The translations under genes and the position numbers were made by a program. Positions 34,584 to 43,489 of a stretch of 64,000 nucleotides of DNA are shown in pieces. The DNA is from Corynebacterium aquatimens (GTDB lineage Bacteria; Actinomycetota; Actinomycetes; Mycobacteriales; Mycobacteriaceae), in contig NZ_CP046980.1 in NCBI RefSeq assembly GCF_030408395.1, positions 744,001 through 808,000 on the forward strand. Reading direction: 5' to 3'. Below the pieces are notes generated by a model. The model worked only from the letters and a program-made list of their open reading frames with translations. It was not told the DNA's origin and made no database searches. Position 1 is the stretch's first letter, and every line of letters starts with the position of its first letter.

Positions 34584-36323
34584 ATGCTCAATATCCAAAC
34601 GGAAGGCGTTCGTGCAGCTATAGATGGGCTGCTTGCAGCTCAAAAACCACTACTTCGAAAATCCGGACTTCAAAATTACTTTACGGGCACCACCTTTTCC
34701 CAGGTGTCGGGCCTGGATCAGTCGGGTGGGATGCATGGGTTGATTTCGTCGGTGTCGCAGCCGGAGGCGACGAAGGCGTTGGCGGATCACTTTGGTGATG
34801 TGGTGGAGTTGTTGTCGTCGCAGTTGGTGTCGGTGGAGTTGTTGGATACGAGTATCGGGGACAACTTGGCGGCGTTGGGATTGATGGGCTCGGCGGCGCA
34901 GAATGCGTGGGATAGTACGGTGGCGCCGGTGATGACGGCGTCGGTGGTTAACCCGACGACGAACCACTTCAATGCGTCGCCGGCGGTGGCGGGGCGGCCG
35001 GTGAGTTTGGACATCGTCACTGGGCAGTTGGCATCGAGTGATGTGGGATCGATGTCGGCGATTGCGGCGAACTGGACGGATACTGCGGGGGCGGTAACGG
35101 AGGCAGTGGGGCAGATTCCGGCGGCCGTGGGGGCGTTGGCGTCGTCGGCGGAGACACCTTTCGTCGCTAAGGCTATTGCGACTTTGAACCAAATTGGAGC
35201 GGCCGGGGGACAATACGCGGCGAATGCTGGGGCGTTGGCGGCGCATACGACGAATTTGGTGACGGTGACTGAGGCGAACACGCTGCAGGCGGCGGTGTTG
35301 TTGTCCGTCGTGAGGGCGCAGGGTAATCCTGCGGCGGCGAAGGCGATGGAAGAGGCATTCCTGTCGGCGTTTGGTGGGAAGTTAACGTCTGAGCTTGTGC
35401 CGACGGTTCCGGGTTTCCGGCAGCTTTTGCCGCCGTTGGGTGCGCATTCAGGTGGTGCGTTATCCACTGCGGCGGGGGCGGCACCAGTGGTTGCTGGATT
35501 TGGGGCGACGCCGTTACCCACGGTGGTGCAAGATGCGCTTAACCACGCTGGGTATAGGGATTTAGCGGCGGCGACGTCACCGGTGGATGTGATTGAGCAA
35601 TACGGGCGGCCGAATCCGGACATGCTGGCGTCAATCGCAGAGGGTGCGACGCCGACGCAGATTGCTAGTGCCGGTGCGCCGTCGTTGCCGCCGGTGACTA
35701 CTGGGATGCCGGGTGCAGGTGGTGGTGTGCCTGGTGGTCTGGGTGCTGGTGGTCTGGGCACTGGCGGTGGTCCAGGCTTTGGTGTGGGTTCTGGTGGAGT
35801 CGGTATGTCGCCAGGTGGGGTTGGTGTTTCGCCGGCGGGTGCTGGTGCCGGTGCTGGTGCTGGTGGATTTGCGCCACTGGGTGGACTTGGCGGATTTGGT
35901 GGGTCCGGTGGCGCGGGTGCTGGTGGTTCCGGACGACCGGGTGGCGTTGGTGGCCTAGGCGGGGGAACCGGTGCAGGGCCGGGGTTTGGCCGGGGTGGTT
36001 TTGGTGCTGGCGGATTGGGTGCTGGCGGATACGGCGCTGGTGGTGTGGGTGCCGGTGGCGCTGGGGCTGGTTCGTCGACGGTTGTGGGGGCTGGTGGAAA
36101 CAATGGTGGCCGGGCAGGTGCGGGTCGCAGTGGGGTGGCTAGTGCTGGCGGCGCTGGTGTGGCTGGGGCGCGTCGGGGGGATCGGAAAAATGGTGCGGAC
36201 GGTGCGGTGAAGGCGGTGACGTCGGCGGTGGAACGTGATGGGAATTTGCGGGCGTTGCTCGGGGAGGGGAAGGCGGTTGTGCCGGGTGTGATTGGGGCGT
36301 GGGTGCGCGAGCCGCAGCGGTAG
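34584..36323 (+). CDS. PPE-like secreted protein with Gly-rich C-terminal repeats
   Basis: A 579-residue protein with GGGGGAG upstream of the ATG. Residues 1-260 are Ala-rich and helical and resemble PPE/WXG-like helical bundles, with WTDTAGAVTEAVGQIP near residue 155 and AANAGALAAHTTNL near 220. Residues ~370-530 are a long Gly/Ala-rich stretch made of GGxGAG units, similar in style to mycobacterial PGRS domains. The final ~45 residues are basic and then WVREPQR. No Sec signal or anchor is seen. A type VII route is possible, but no ESX genes occur in the window. The high use of GGT, GCG and TCG codons differs from the neighbours. Confidence 0.6.
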   Translation: MLNIQTEGVRAAIDGLLAAQKPLLRKSGLQNYFTGTTFSQVSGLDQSGGMHGLISSVSQPEATKALADHFGDVVELLSSQLVSVELLDTSIGDNLAALGLMGSAAQNAWDSTVAPVMTASVVNPTTNHFNASPAVAGRPVSLDIVTGQLASSDVGSMSAIAANWTDTAGAVTEAVGQIPAAVGALASSAETPFVAKAIATLNQIGAAGGQYAANAGALAAHTTNLVTVTEANTLQAAVLLSVVRAQGNPAAAKAMEEAFLSAFGGKLTSELVPTVPGFRQLLPPLGAHSGGALSTAAGAAPVVAGFGATPLPTVVQDALNHAGYRDLAAATSPVDVIEQYGRPNPDMLASIAEGATPTQIASAGAPSLPPVTTGMPGAGGGVPGGLGAGGLGTGGGPGFGVGSGGVGMSPGGVGVSPAGAGAGAGAGGFAPLGGLGGFGGSGGAGAGGSGRPGGVGGLGGGTGAGPGFGRGGFGAGGLGAGGYGAGGVGAGGAGAGSSTVVGAGGNNGGRAGAGRSGVASAGGAGVAGARRGDRKNGADGAVKAVTSAVERDGNLRALLGEGKAVVPGVIGAWVREPQR

Positions 36324-36343
36324 TTGGGCGTGTCGTTTGTGGT

Positions 36344-37087
36344 TTAGCGGGACTTGTTGCCGTCGCCGGGGGTGGAGATGGGGCCGACGGAATGATGGTC
36401 GGGGCGGCCTTTCATTTTGGTTACTTGGTGGAGTGTGTCGGGGGTGAATGCGTAGAGTTTGATGGCTTCGATGTCCGGTGGGCGGCGCAGTGAATTCGAC
36501 GTGTTCAAAAGATTCTTGGCGGTGGTGTCGGAATCGGCGAACCAGCGGATGGACGCATGGGTTTTGAAAAAGCGGCTGGGGAAGTTGGAAAACTCTACTG
36601 AGTCGGCGCCGTTGGTCAGGGCGAATTCGATGAGGCGCTGGGTGGAGCGGGGATCGTTGCTGCTGAAGCAGTAGCCGGTGAAGGAAAGCCGCATGTTGTC
36701 CGGGGCGGTCAATGTCATGGAGTCGATGCAATCGTGTTGCAACAGATCGCTGGTGTGCCGCGATAGTTCGGGGATGTTTGCCATGGCTGCTTCGGTCAAG
36801 GTGCCGGTGACAACAACGCCGGTTTCGGTTGTGGCGGTGTGCGAGTTGGCGATCAGGTCAGGCCGGATGACTTTGTTGACGTTGGCTTGGTTTTTTACCG
36901 GGGTGGGTGGTGGATAGACGTAGGTTGTTTGCGTCACCACTGTGGTGCGGGCTGGGCCGTCGTTGTAGTTCACCAGGTTTGCCACCAAGAGCACGCCGAG
37001 GATGATCGCAACGGCGTAGAGCAGGAGAAATGCGGGAAGAGGAAGCCGCTGAATAACGGTCTTCTTTTTCTCTTCCTGGGTGCTCAT
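36344..37087 (-). CDS. Single-pass membrane protein with extracytoplasmic domain
   Basis: A 247-residue protein. A basic N-terminus (EEKKKTVIQRLP) is followed by one helix at about 18-42 (LPAFLLLYAVAIILGVLLVANL), so most of the protein is outside. The outer domain has a single pair of cysteines (HDCIDS and TGYCFSS) that may form a disulfide, and a BON/OmpA-like GVVVTGTLTEAA strand. The family is not recognised. It is convergent with the PPE-like gene, with only 20 bases between them, and divergent from the NUDIX gene. Confidence 0.7.
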   Translation of the reverse strand: MSTQEEKKKTVIQRLPLPAFLLLYAVAIILGVLLVANLVNYNDGPARTTVVTQTTYVYPPPTPVKNQANVNKVIRPDLIANSHTATTETGVVVTGTLTEAAMANIPELSRHTSDLLQHDCIDSMTLTAPDNMRLSFTGYCFSSNDPRSTQRLIEFALTNGADSVEFSNFPSRFFKTHASIRWFADSDTTAKNLLNTSNSLRRPPDIEAIKLYAFTPDTLHQVTKMKGRPDHHSVGPISTPGDGNKSR

Positions 37088-37178
37088 GATGGCCTATAAG
37101 CTTAACGCAGTGCGGGGGCTGTCCGTAGACTTGGCACGGAAGAGTTGGCACGGAAAGAAACGAAGCAAAGGAGTGTTC

Positions 37179-37706
37179 ATGCCCATCCCCGAATTCATCG
37201 TGGAAACCCGCAAGAAGATCGGTAAGGACTTGATGTGGTTACCGTCGGTAACTGCGGTGGTGTTGCGTGATTCCACGGACGATTCACCGTGGGCGACGCC
37301 GGAGGTTTTGCTGGTCAAGCGGTCTGACAACGGTGCATGGACGCCGGTGACGGGGATCTGCGACCCGGGGGAGGAGGCCCATGAGGCCGCGGAGCGGGAA
37401 GTGCGTGAAGAGACAGGTATTGATGCCAAGGCGGTCGCTATCCTCGGCGTTGGTGCGGTGGGCCCCGTCGAGCACGCGAATGGGGATATGTGCAGTTACA
37501 TGGCCACGTCGCTGCGGCTTGAGGTGATTGGCAGTGAGCTCGTGGATCCTGTCGTGGGTGATGATGAATCCAGTGACGTGGGGTGGTTTTCGATTCTGCA
37601 CATGCCGGTCGAGGACCCGCGATGGCGCCTCGTTATCGCGGATGCGGTTGCCCAGCGGAAGAGCCCCACGTCGTTCGCTCCGCGCATGGGGCTGTCGAAG
37701 CGGTGA
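37179..37706 (+). CDS. NUDIX hydrolase
   Basis: The NUDIX box GX5EX7REUXEEXGU is met in GICDPGEEAHEAAEREVREETGID. The 175-residue protein would hydrolyse a nucleoside diphosphate linked to another moiety. ATG 37179 follows AAGGAG at 37168-37173; the open frame begins about 100 bases earlier without support. The stop codon overlaps the GTG of the GH25 gene (GTGA), so the two are translationally coupled, an unusual pairing of a cytoplasmic and a wall enzyme. Confidence 0.9.
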   Translation: MPIPEFIVETRKKIGKDLMWLPSVTAVVLRDSTDDSPWATPEVLLVKRSDNGAWTPVTGICDPGEEAHEAAEREVREETGIDAKAVAILGVGAVGPVEHANGDMCSYMATSLRLEVIGSELVDPVVGDDESSDVGWFSILHMPVEDPRWRLVIADAVAQRKSPTSFAPRMGLSKR

Positions 37707-38329
37707 GGCTCGGCGTCGACCTGTCGGAGCACCAAGCAGGCCTTGATTTCAGTCGCGCGCCACTAGATTTCGTGGTTCTGCGCACCACTGATGGTACGTA
37801 CCGTGACGGCGCGTTTTCAGAGCATTTTCGCTTATCGACGAGGTTTCAGCTCCCGACCTCGGCCTACCACTACCTCCGGTCCCCACGCGAAGGAACGACG
37901 ATCGCCGAACAGGTGGACGCCGCGGTTGCTGTACTGGATGCGGCCGGTGCGGTGGGGGTACCCATGTGGATCGATGTGGAATCGCCGGCTGGGCTTAGCC
38001 GCGGTGATGTCGCGGCGGCGCATGATGAATTTTCAGCTCGCGGAATCCCCGTGGCCGGGGTGTATACGACCACGTCCTATTGGCGGCGGCACATGTTGCT
38101 CACCAGCCCGGCCCAGTTCGGGGCGCTGTGGTTAGCGCACTGGGGTGCCAACCCGATCGTGGACCTGGATGAGATTGCGGAAGATGAACCGTCGGGAGTA
38201 ATCGATGCTGTTGCAGCTCTCGTCGGCACGCGCCCCACGGCGCTGGGAATGCCAACGCCCGCGATGTGGCAATGCACGTCGCGGGCGCTCATTGACGGGG
38301 TTGAGGTAGACCTCAACCTGGCTTTCTAG
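37703..38329 (+). CDS. GH25 lysozyme-like protein
   Basis: The N-terminus MRLGVDLSEHQAGLDFS carries the first catalytic Asp region and WIDVES the Asp-x-Glu pair of glycoside hydrolase family 25 (N,O-diacetylmuramidase). MWQCTSRALIDGVEVDLNLAF is the typical GH25 end. With the GTG start at 37703 the protein is 208 residues with no signal peptide, so export would need another route or the enzyme acts inside. A longer frame starts at 37583 within the NUDIX gene but lacks family similarity. It ends by overlapping the convergent membrane gene by four bases. Confidence 0.85.
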   Translation: MRLGVDLSEHQAGLDFSRAPLDFVVLRTTDGTYRDGAFSEHFRLSTRFQLPTSAYHYLRSPREGTTIAEQVDAAVAVLDAAGAVGVPMWIDVESPAGLSRGDVAAAHDEFSARGIPVAGVYTTTSYWRRHMLLTSPAQFGALWLAHWGANPIVDLDEIAEDEPSGVIDAVAALVGTRPTALGMPTPAMWQCTSRALIDGVEVDLNLAF

Positions 38330-39345
38330 CCGTTGGAACCGAAGTTGTTACCTGGCTGGCCCCACTGGTTCTGCTGACCCCACTGCTGGTTCTGACCCGG
38401 CTGGTTCTGGCCCGGCTGGTTCTGGCCCGGCTGGCCAAAGTTCTGCTGCGGCGCCTGACCCGGAGCCGTGTAGTTGCCCGGCTGCGGGGCCCACTGGTTG
38501 TTGGCCGGGTTCAGCTGGTTGTTGCCGCCGGACTTGTTGGCACCGGAGAATGTGGATTCGATGCCCGACTGTCCTTTCAGCATGTAGAAGATCGAGAACG
38601 CCAGCCCCAGGATGGCAAAGAGTAGCCACAGGTACCAGCCCGCGCCGAAATCACCCTCGATGTAGTCACCGGAGTCCTTATCAAAGATCGCTAGAATGAC
38701 CGCGATGAGCTGAAGCGCTGCGCCGCCGATACCCAGGTAGGAAGCGATCTTGTCTTTCTTCAGGAAGATTAAGACCGCAGCCGCGACGTACAGCCCGATC
38801 GCCCCGAGAGTGCAGATGATGAAGAAGGGTGCGTCAGCGACGGCGCCGGTTTCCCAGTCCTTGCCAGCAAACGGAGAGTCCGCGGTTGCTTTCGCTTGGC
38901 CCCACCAGTTCATGTTCAGGGAGAAGCTGCCATACTCACCGAAGCTGGCGCCGAACTTGAGCACCGACAAGAAACTGGTGAGTAGCGTGAGCAGACCCAG
39001 CGCGGCGTAGACCCACGTCGGCCACGCTGGCATGTCGGTCGAAGTCTTCACAGCTGAAGTGCCCTGGTTGGGCTGGCCCCACTGGTTCTGGCCGTTAGAC
39101 TGCCCCTGAGCTGGCTGGTTCTGGTTGAACTGGCCCTGGTTCGGAGCACCCCACTGACCCTGGCCGCTCGGCTGCCCCTGAACCGGCTGACCCTGAGCTG
39201 GCTGGTTCTGGTTGAACTGGCCCTGGTTCGGAGCACCCCACTGACCCTGGCCGCTAGGCTGCCCCTGGGCCGGCTGATCCTGACCGAACTGGCCTTGGTT
39301 GAACGGGCCCTGGTTGGGGTCGCCCCATTGATTTGGGTTAGACAT
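38326..39345 (-). CDS. Membrane protein with Q/N/P/G-rich repeat tails
   Basis: A 339-residue protein with about four membrane helices in the middle (residues ~107-265) and long low-complexity ends. The N-terminus has two near-identical copies of GQWGAPNQGQFNQNQPAQGQ, encoded by direct DNA repeats near 39100-39260, and the C-terminus has three copies of GQNQP encoded by 15-bp repeats near 38395-38440. Both ends are probably cytoplasmic. The family is seen in corynebacteria; the function is unknown. GGAAGG precedes the ATG. Confidence 0.8.
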   Translation of the reverse strand: MSNPNQWGDPNQGPFNQGQFGQDQPAQGQPSGQGQWGAPNQGQFNQNQPAQGQPVQGQPSGQGQWGAPNQGQFNQNQPAQGQSNGQNQWGQPNQGTSAVKTSTDMPAWPTWVYAALGLLTLLTSFLSVLKFGASFGEYGSFSLNMNWWGQAKATADSPFAGKDWETGAVADAPFFIICTLGAIGLYVAAAVLIFLKKDKIASYLGIGGAALQLIAVILAIFDKDSGDYIEGDFGAGWYLWLLFAILGLAFSIFYMLKGQSGIESTFSGANKSGGNNQLNPANNQWAPQPGNYTAPGQAPQQNFGQPGQNQPGQNQPGQNQQWGQQNQWGQPGNNFGSNG

Positions 39346-39441
39346 GATTACCTTCCACGCTTTGGAAATATAACGGGCCTGAGTGTACAGCAGCTTCGTA
39401 TCTTTTTCTCAGGAAGATTCGGTGAATGCGTTATTAGGCAT

Positions 39442-40374
39442 TTACGCGGAAGTTGTGGATTGTTTAAACCAGGTGAGGAAACGCCCAGAGCACAACGCCC
39501 AGTGGGTGACCAGGAGAACTGGGATGCTCAGCGCTACTACGTCGAGCCACTCGGACCCTTTTACCAGCGCGACTTGGTGGCCGCCCATGCTCACGGTGCC
39601 TGGCGGGAAGGTACACGCCCACCACGACGGGGAGTAGTCAACCCACCTGGCAACGTTGGGGTAGAACGTGATCATCGCGTAGATGGCAAGCGGGATTGCT
39701 ATTACCAGGGCCCCAAGGCCGTAGTAAATCGAAAACGCTCCGGGGTGCAGCACCTGCAGTGCGGTGGTCGATTGACCCACAACGCCCAGCGGCACCCAGG
39801 CTGTAGCGGACTGGGCGCCAGAAAGATCAACCCGGCCACGCCACGCTGCCACGTAGACGTAAATGAACACCGGAACTGCGGTAAGCAGGGACATTAGGAA
39901 CAGTGCTGTGCCCAGCGTTACGTAAGGCTCCCCGAAATCTTGTGCGAGGTAACCGGCCAGGGACGCTGAAATCATTGGCCCCACCAATGGCAAACCCCAG
40001 GTGAACTTAGGTGGACCGTGGAAATGAGTGAGCTGAATCGCCCACGTGATCACGCTGGCGGGACCAGCGACCCAAAACGCGACAAGACGGAAGATCCCCA
40101 TGTCCGTCAACCCGGACAGTGCTGCGCCAAGAGCCAATATGCCGATAAAGAACATCGACCATTCCGCCATGGTGGTCCGCTCAAAGCTGGGGTGGCGGTG
40201 GCGAAGAAAACCCACGCATAAAACGACAAAGATCACGCAGGCAATCGCAGCGAAAATGCCTGACGTGATCATCAATCCCTCTTCAACCATGAGGCGGGCC
40301 ACGATGGACGTGCCCATCAGGCTGCCGCCCCATGCGGGGCCAGCAGGAGGGAGTTTCTTGGAAGTATTAGTCAC
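39442..40374 (-). CDS. TDT/SLAC1-family transporter (tellurite-resistance/dicarboxylate type)
   Basis: A 310-residue protein with about ten helices. PPAGPAWGGSLMGTSIVARL at the N-terminus and the helical pattern fit the TDT family (TehA, Mae1, SLAC1), which exports anions such as sulfite, dicarboxylates or tellurite. I use the GTG at 40374; the open frame begins 18 codons earlier and has no ribosome binding site. It lies 31 bases downstream of glnA1, on the same strand. Confidence 0.8.
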   Translation of the reverse strand: MTNTSKKLPPAGPAWGGSLMGTSIVARLMVEEGLMITSGIFAAIACVIFVVLCVGFLRHRHPSFERTTMAEWSMFFIGILALGAALSGLTDMGIFRLVAFWVAGPASVITWAIQLTHFHGPPKFTWGLPLVGPMISASLAGYLAQDFGEPYVTLGTALFLMSLLTAVPVFIYVYVAAWRGRVDLSGAQSATAWVPLGVVGQSTTALQVLHPGAFSIYYGLGALVIAIPLAIYAMITFYPNVARWVDYSPSWWACTFPPGTVSMGGHQVALVKGSEWLDVVALSIPVLLVTHWALCSGRFLTWFKQSTTSA

Positions 40375-40405
40375 GGGCAATATGGTATCTGCCCGCGCAT
40401 GCCGT

Positions 40406-41842
40406 TTAGCAGTCGAAGTACATCTCAAACTCCTGCGGGGTGGGGCGCAGGCGGTTCGGGATGATCTCGTCGTTGTACTTCAGCTCAGTGTATGCCTCGA
40501 TGAGGTCTTCGGTGAAGACGTCGCCTTCGGTCAGGAAGTCGTGGTCCTCCTGCAGGGCTTCGAGTACGGCTTCCAGGGAAGTCGGTGCCTGCGGGATGGT
40601 CTGTGCTTCCTCCGGCGGGAGCTCGTAGAGGTCCTTGTCCACTGGGGCGTGAGGCTCGATGCGGTTCTTAATCCCGTCGATACCAGCCATCATCATGGCT
40701 GCGAAGCCCAAGTACGGGTTGCCGGAGGGGTCCGGTGCGCGGAATTCGATGCGCTTGGCCTTCGGGTTGGAACCGGTAATCGGAATGCGCACGGCAGCGG
40801 AGCGGTTGCGCTGCGAGTACACCAGGTTGATCGGCGCCTCGAAGCCCTTGACCAAGCGGTGGTAGGAGTTCAGCGTCGGGTTCGTGAACGCCAGGACAGC
40901 TGGGGCGTGGTGCAGGATGCCGCCGATGTAGAAACGCGCGATGTCGCTCAAGCCACCGTAACCAGCCTCGTCGTAAAACAGCGGCTCGCCGTCCTTCCAC
41001 AGGGACTGGTGGGCGTGCATGCCCGAGCCGTTGTCGCCAGCGATCGGCTTCGGCATGAAGGTCACGACCTTGCCGTGCTGGAACGCCGTGTTCTTAATGA
41101 CGTACTTGAACGTCTGCAGGTCATCCGCGGCGTGGAGCAGGGTGTTGAAGCGGTAGTTGATCTCCTGCTGGCCACCGTTGCCCACCTCACGGTGGAAACG
41201 CTCAACGTCGAAGCCGACCTTCTGCAGCTGCTTGACCATGTCATCGCGGATTTCCACGGTCTTGTCGTACGGCGGAACGGGGAAGTAGCCGCCCTTCACG
41301 CGGTTCTTGTAGCCAAGGTTCGGCGTGCCGTCGGCCTCAGTTTCACGGCCACGGTTCCACCACCCTTCCATGGCGTCGATGTGGTAGAACGCCTCGTGTC
41401 CCTCCGTCGAGTAGCGAACGCTATCGAACAGGAAGAACTCGGCCTCCGCGCCGAAGAAGCAGGTGTCAGCAATGCCCGTGGAGGCGAGGTATTCCTCCGC
41501 CTTCAGCGCAACGTTGCGAGGGTCGCGGCTAAACGGCTCGCGCGTGAAGGGGTCGTTGACAAAGAACTTGATGTTCAGCGTCTTGGTGGAGCGGAAGGGG
41601 TCCACATGCGCCGTCGCCAAGTCCGGCACGAGGATCATGTCCGACTCATCGATGGAGGTGAAGCCGCGTACCGACGACCCGTCAAACGCGAGACCTTCCT
41701 CAACCGCGTCCTCATCAAACTCGGAGGCAGGGATAGAGAAGTGGTGCTCGATGCCCGGAACGTCCGTAAAGCGAACGTCGATGAACTCAACCCCCTCGTC
41801 CTTGATGTACTTCATCGTTTCGTCGATACTGCCGAATGACAC
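40406..41842 (-). CDS. glnA: Glutamine synthetase, type I, GlnA1
   Basis: A 478-residue assimilatory glutamine synthetase. [29 protein letters not shown] (ATP region) and [21 protein letters not shown] are typical. [11 protein letters not shown] holds the adenylylation tyrosine (about residue 406) that GlnE modifies. The GTG at 41842 has AAGGAG on the minus strand, and [13 protein letters not shown] matches the family N-terminus; the open frame upstream is longer but lacks this. It is divergent from the RDD gene. No clear AmtR box was seen in the 115-bp gap. Confidence 0.97.
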   Translation of the reverse strand: MSFGSIDETMKYIKDEGVEFIDVRFTDVPGIEHHFSIPASEFDEDAVEEGLAFDGSSVRGFTSIDESDMILVPDLATAHVDPFRSTKTLNIKFFVNDPFTREPFSRDPRNVALKAEEYLASTGIADTCFFGAEAEFFLFDSVRYSTEGHEAFYHIDAMEGWWNRGRETEADGTPNLGYKNRVKGGYFPVPPYDKTVEIRDDMVKQLQKVGFDVERFHREVGNGGQQEINYRFNTLLHAADDLQTFKYVIKNTAFQHGKVVTFMPKPIAGDNGSGMHAHQSLWKDGEPLFYDEAGYGGLSDIARFYIGGILHHAPAVLAFTNPTLNSYHRLVKGFEAPINLVYSQRNRSAAVRIPITGSNPKAKRIEFRAPDPSGNPYLGFAAMMMAGIDGIKNRIEPHAPVDKDLYELPPEEAQTIPQAPTSLEAVLEALQEDHDFLTEGDVFTEDLIEAYTELKYNDEIIPNRLRPTPQEFEMYFDC

Positions 41843-41957
41843 GGGGGTTACTCCTTGGATGTACGTGTGGTTAACTAACCCCTCCAATGGTACCGATATC
41901 CGACGCCCAACCGGTGGACGCACCGGTGGCTTGACCCGTCCTCTATCCTTAACACCT

Positions 41958-42431
41958 ATGGCAAACCCCAAGCGAGACTGGCGTGACGGACCCGAAATTC
42001 CCGGGGGAGAGGACCTCACCGCCCCCGGTCGCTGGCCCGGGGAAAACCTGGGCCTTCCCCAAAGCGGGCCGGGCGCGCAGGCGTCCGTGATGCGCCGCGC
42101 TGCCGCAGTGGCCATCGACTGGGCCATGTGCTGGATCGTCGCCGCGTTCATTCACATGTACACCACGCGCTTCGGCGACGTCGCCACCATGACCTACCTG
42201 CTGTGGATCGTGTTGGGCATTATCTCTGGTTGGCTATTTGCACGCACGCCGGGCATGGCGGTGTTGGGCATGGGTGTGGCGCGTCTTGATGATCCGACGC
42301 AGCACGTGGGCTTCCCCCGCGCCGCGATCCGAACGTTACTCACCGCGTTCATTTTCCCCGCGGTCATCGTCGACGCCGACGGGCGCGGGCTCCACGACCG
42401 CGCCACGCTCACCACGGTGATTAGGGCCTAG
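41958..42431 (+). CDS. RDD family membrane protein
   Basis: A 157-residue protein. An N-terminal ~45-residue hydrophilic part is followed by [14 protein letters not shown] (the RDD Arg/Asp motif), three membrane helices, and [10 protein letters not shown] near the end. RDD proteins may transport small compatible solutes or ions. ATG 41958 has TATCCT (41944-41949) 8 bases upstream, a leaderless start. The same gene lies beside glnA1 and DUF4191 in mycobacteria. Confidence 0.88.
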   Translation: MANPKRDWRDGPEIPGGEDLTAPGRWPGENLGLPQSGPGAQASVMRRAAAVAIDWAMCWIVAAFIHMYTTRFGDVATMTYLLWIVLGIISGWLFARTPGMAVLGMGVARLDDPTQHVGFPRAAIRTLLTAFIFPAVIVDADGRGLHDRATLTTVIRA

Positions 42432-42442
42432 CAAAAAGTCGG

Positions 42443-42546
42443 GTTCGCGAAATTTGTCTCCAACTTTCGATAGCGAACCTAAAACCGCAGGTCAGCGGAT
42501 CGGCCGTTTTTGTTGGCGCGTCAGGGAAGCAAAATTTCGCGAACCG
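42443..42546. repeat. Convergent-gene intergenic element, copy C
   Basis: A 14-bp inverted repeat, GGTTCGCGAAATTT at 42443-42456 and AAATTTCGCGAACC at 42533-42546, encloses TAAAACCGCAGGTC, which continues as AGCGGATCGGCCGTTTTT (42481-42512). It fills the gap between the convergent RDD and DUF4191 genes. The core matches copy B over ~30 bases. Confidence 0.75.
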
Positions 42547-42556
42547 GCCTAACCCT

Positions 42557-43345
42557 CTACTTCTTCTTTTTCGCCTGACGCTCTTGAGCGCGGCGCATCT
42601 TTCGGTTCATTCCCGCAGTGGATTGCGCCTGCTTCGGGATCGGCCCCTTCGGCAGGCCCGCGCGTTGACCGCCGCGGACGTTATCCATGGCCTCAAGCTT
42701 TGCGTTGACCGTGTAAACCTCGTCCTTTTTGTAGTTGCGCGGCAGCTTCAGCATCTCGCGCTGCAACTTCTTCGGCGGGACTTGGCCTTCATCGCTGCCC
42801 ACGATGATCTCGTAGATCGGGACGTTGCCTAGGAGTTTGTCAATCTGCTTGCGCTCTTTCGCGATCATCTGCGGCAAGCGCTTGGCGTTACCCTCGCCGA
42901 CCAGCACCACGCCTGGGTTGCCCACGACGCGGTGCACAACATCCATCTGCGGGGTCGCCTGGACCGCGGTCTTGGTCAGCCAGACGACGCCCATCGTGTT
43001 GCGCAGGTTTTCCAGAACCCACGCGCCGGCACCCGGCATATCGCCGATCTCGTCGTACATGGAGGATTCCATGCGGCGGGTAAAGATGAACATCGCCAGC
43101 ACAAGCCCGGCCAGAATACCCAGCACCAGCATGAACCACTGGCCGTTGAACAGCAGACCGATCAGGAAGAACAGCAGCGCCATACCCAGCACCGCCAGGA
43201 CCATGAACGGAATGAGTTTCTTGTCCCGCTTGCGCTGCATATTGAAGGCCTGCATCATCTGCGACCTTGTCTGCTTTCGCTGAGCACGCTTCGCCGCGCG
43301 CTCTTCTTTCTTCATAGCTTTCTCTGCGTTCTTCGAATCAGCCAT
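42557..43345 (-). CDS. DUF4191 membrane protein
   Basis: A 262-residue protein with a basic N-terminus (KKEERAAKRAQRKQ), two close helices at about 45-88 (FMVLAVLGMALLFFLIGLLF and FMLVLGILAGLVLAMF), a cytoplasmic domain with VLVGEGNAKRLPQMIAKE and a very basic tail KKKK. This matches the actinobacterial DUF4191 family (Rv2219). ATG 43345 follows TAGAGT (43353-43358) by seven bases, so it is leaderless. It lies between lipid/lipoate genes and glnA1 as in mycobacteria. The function is unknown. Confidence 0.9.
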   Translation of the reverse strand: MADSKNAEKAMKKEERAAKRAQRKQTRSQMMQAFNMQRKRDKKLIPFMVLAVLGMALLFFLIGLLFNGQWFMLVLGILAGLVLAMFIFTRRMESSMYDEIGDMPGAGAWVLENLRNTMGVVWLTKTAVQATPQMDVVHRVVGNPGVVLVGEGNAKRLPQMIAKERKQIDKLLGNVPIYEIIVGSDEGQVPPKKLQREMLKLPRNYKKDEVYTVNAKLEAMDNVRGGQRAGLPKGPIPKQAQSTAGMNRKMRRAQERQAKKKK

Positions 43346-43369
43346 GCGTTCCACTCTATGCCACAGCAC

Positions 43370-43380
43370 GCTTATCGACG
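43370..43380 (-). repeat. Intergenic copy of the CGTCGATAAGC motif
   Basis: Exact copy on the minus strand, 12 bases upstream of the DUF4191 -10 box, so here it could also be read as an upstream promoter element. Confidence 0.6.
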
Positions 43381-43438
43381 GCCGGCAGGCCACGTCGCAC
43401 GCCACCTCCCCAGATTCCCGGCACCAGTGGCCACGAAG

Positions 43439-43470
43439 AAAGGCGGCTCCCCGGGTGGGGAACCGCCTTT
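43439..43470 (-). terminator. Rho-independent terminator after the MaoC gene
   Basis: AAAGGCGG (43439-43446) and CCGCCTTT (43463-43470) pair, with CTCCCC/GGGGAA inside; on the minus strand a short T-run follows. It ends the fabG4-maoC operon. Confidence 0.75.
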
Positions 43471-43489
43471 GCGGGAAAGCCGTTAGCTT

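Noticed and set aside
34787-36103. Pro/Ala-rich frame antisense to the PPE-like gene
   Set aside because: It is the complement of the Gly/Ala repeat region, and the plus-strand gene has a ribosome binding site and operon context.
38395-39260. CRISPR-like or intergenic repeats
   Set aside because: The repeats are in frame and encode the Q/N/P/G-rich tails of a membrane protein.
40046-41839. 597-residue open frame antisense to glnA1
   Set aside because: The minus-strand glutamine synthetase is complete with all motifs; the antisense frame has none.
41843-41957. AmtR nitrogen-control box upstream of glnA1
   Set aside because: No TTTCTAT-N6-ATAGAT/A-like pair was found in the divergent glnA1/RDD region.
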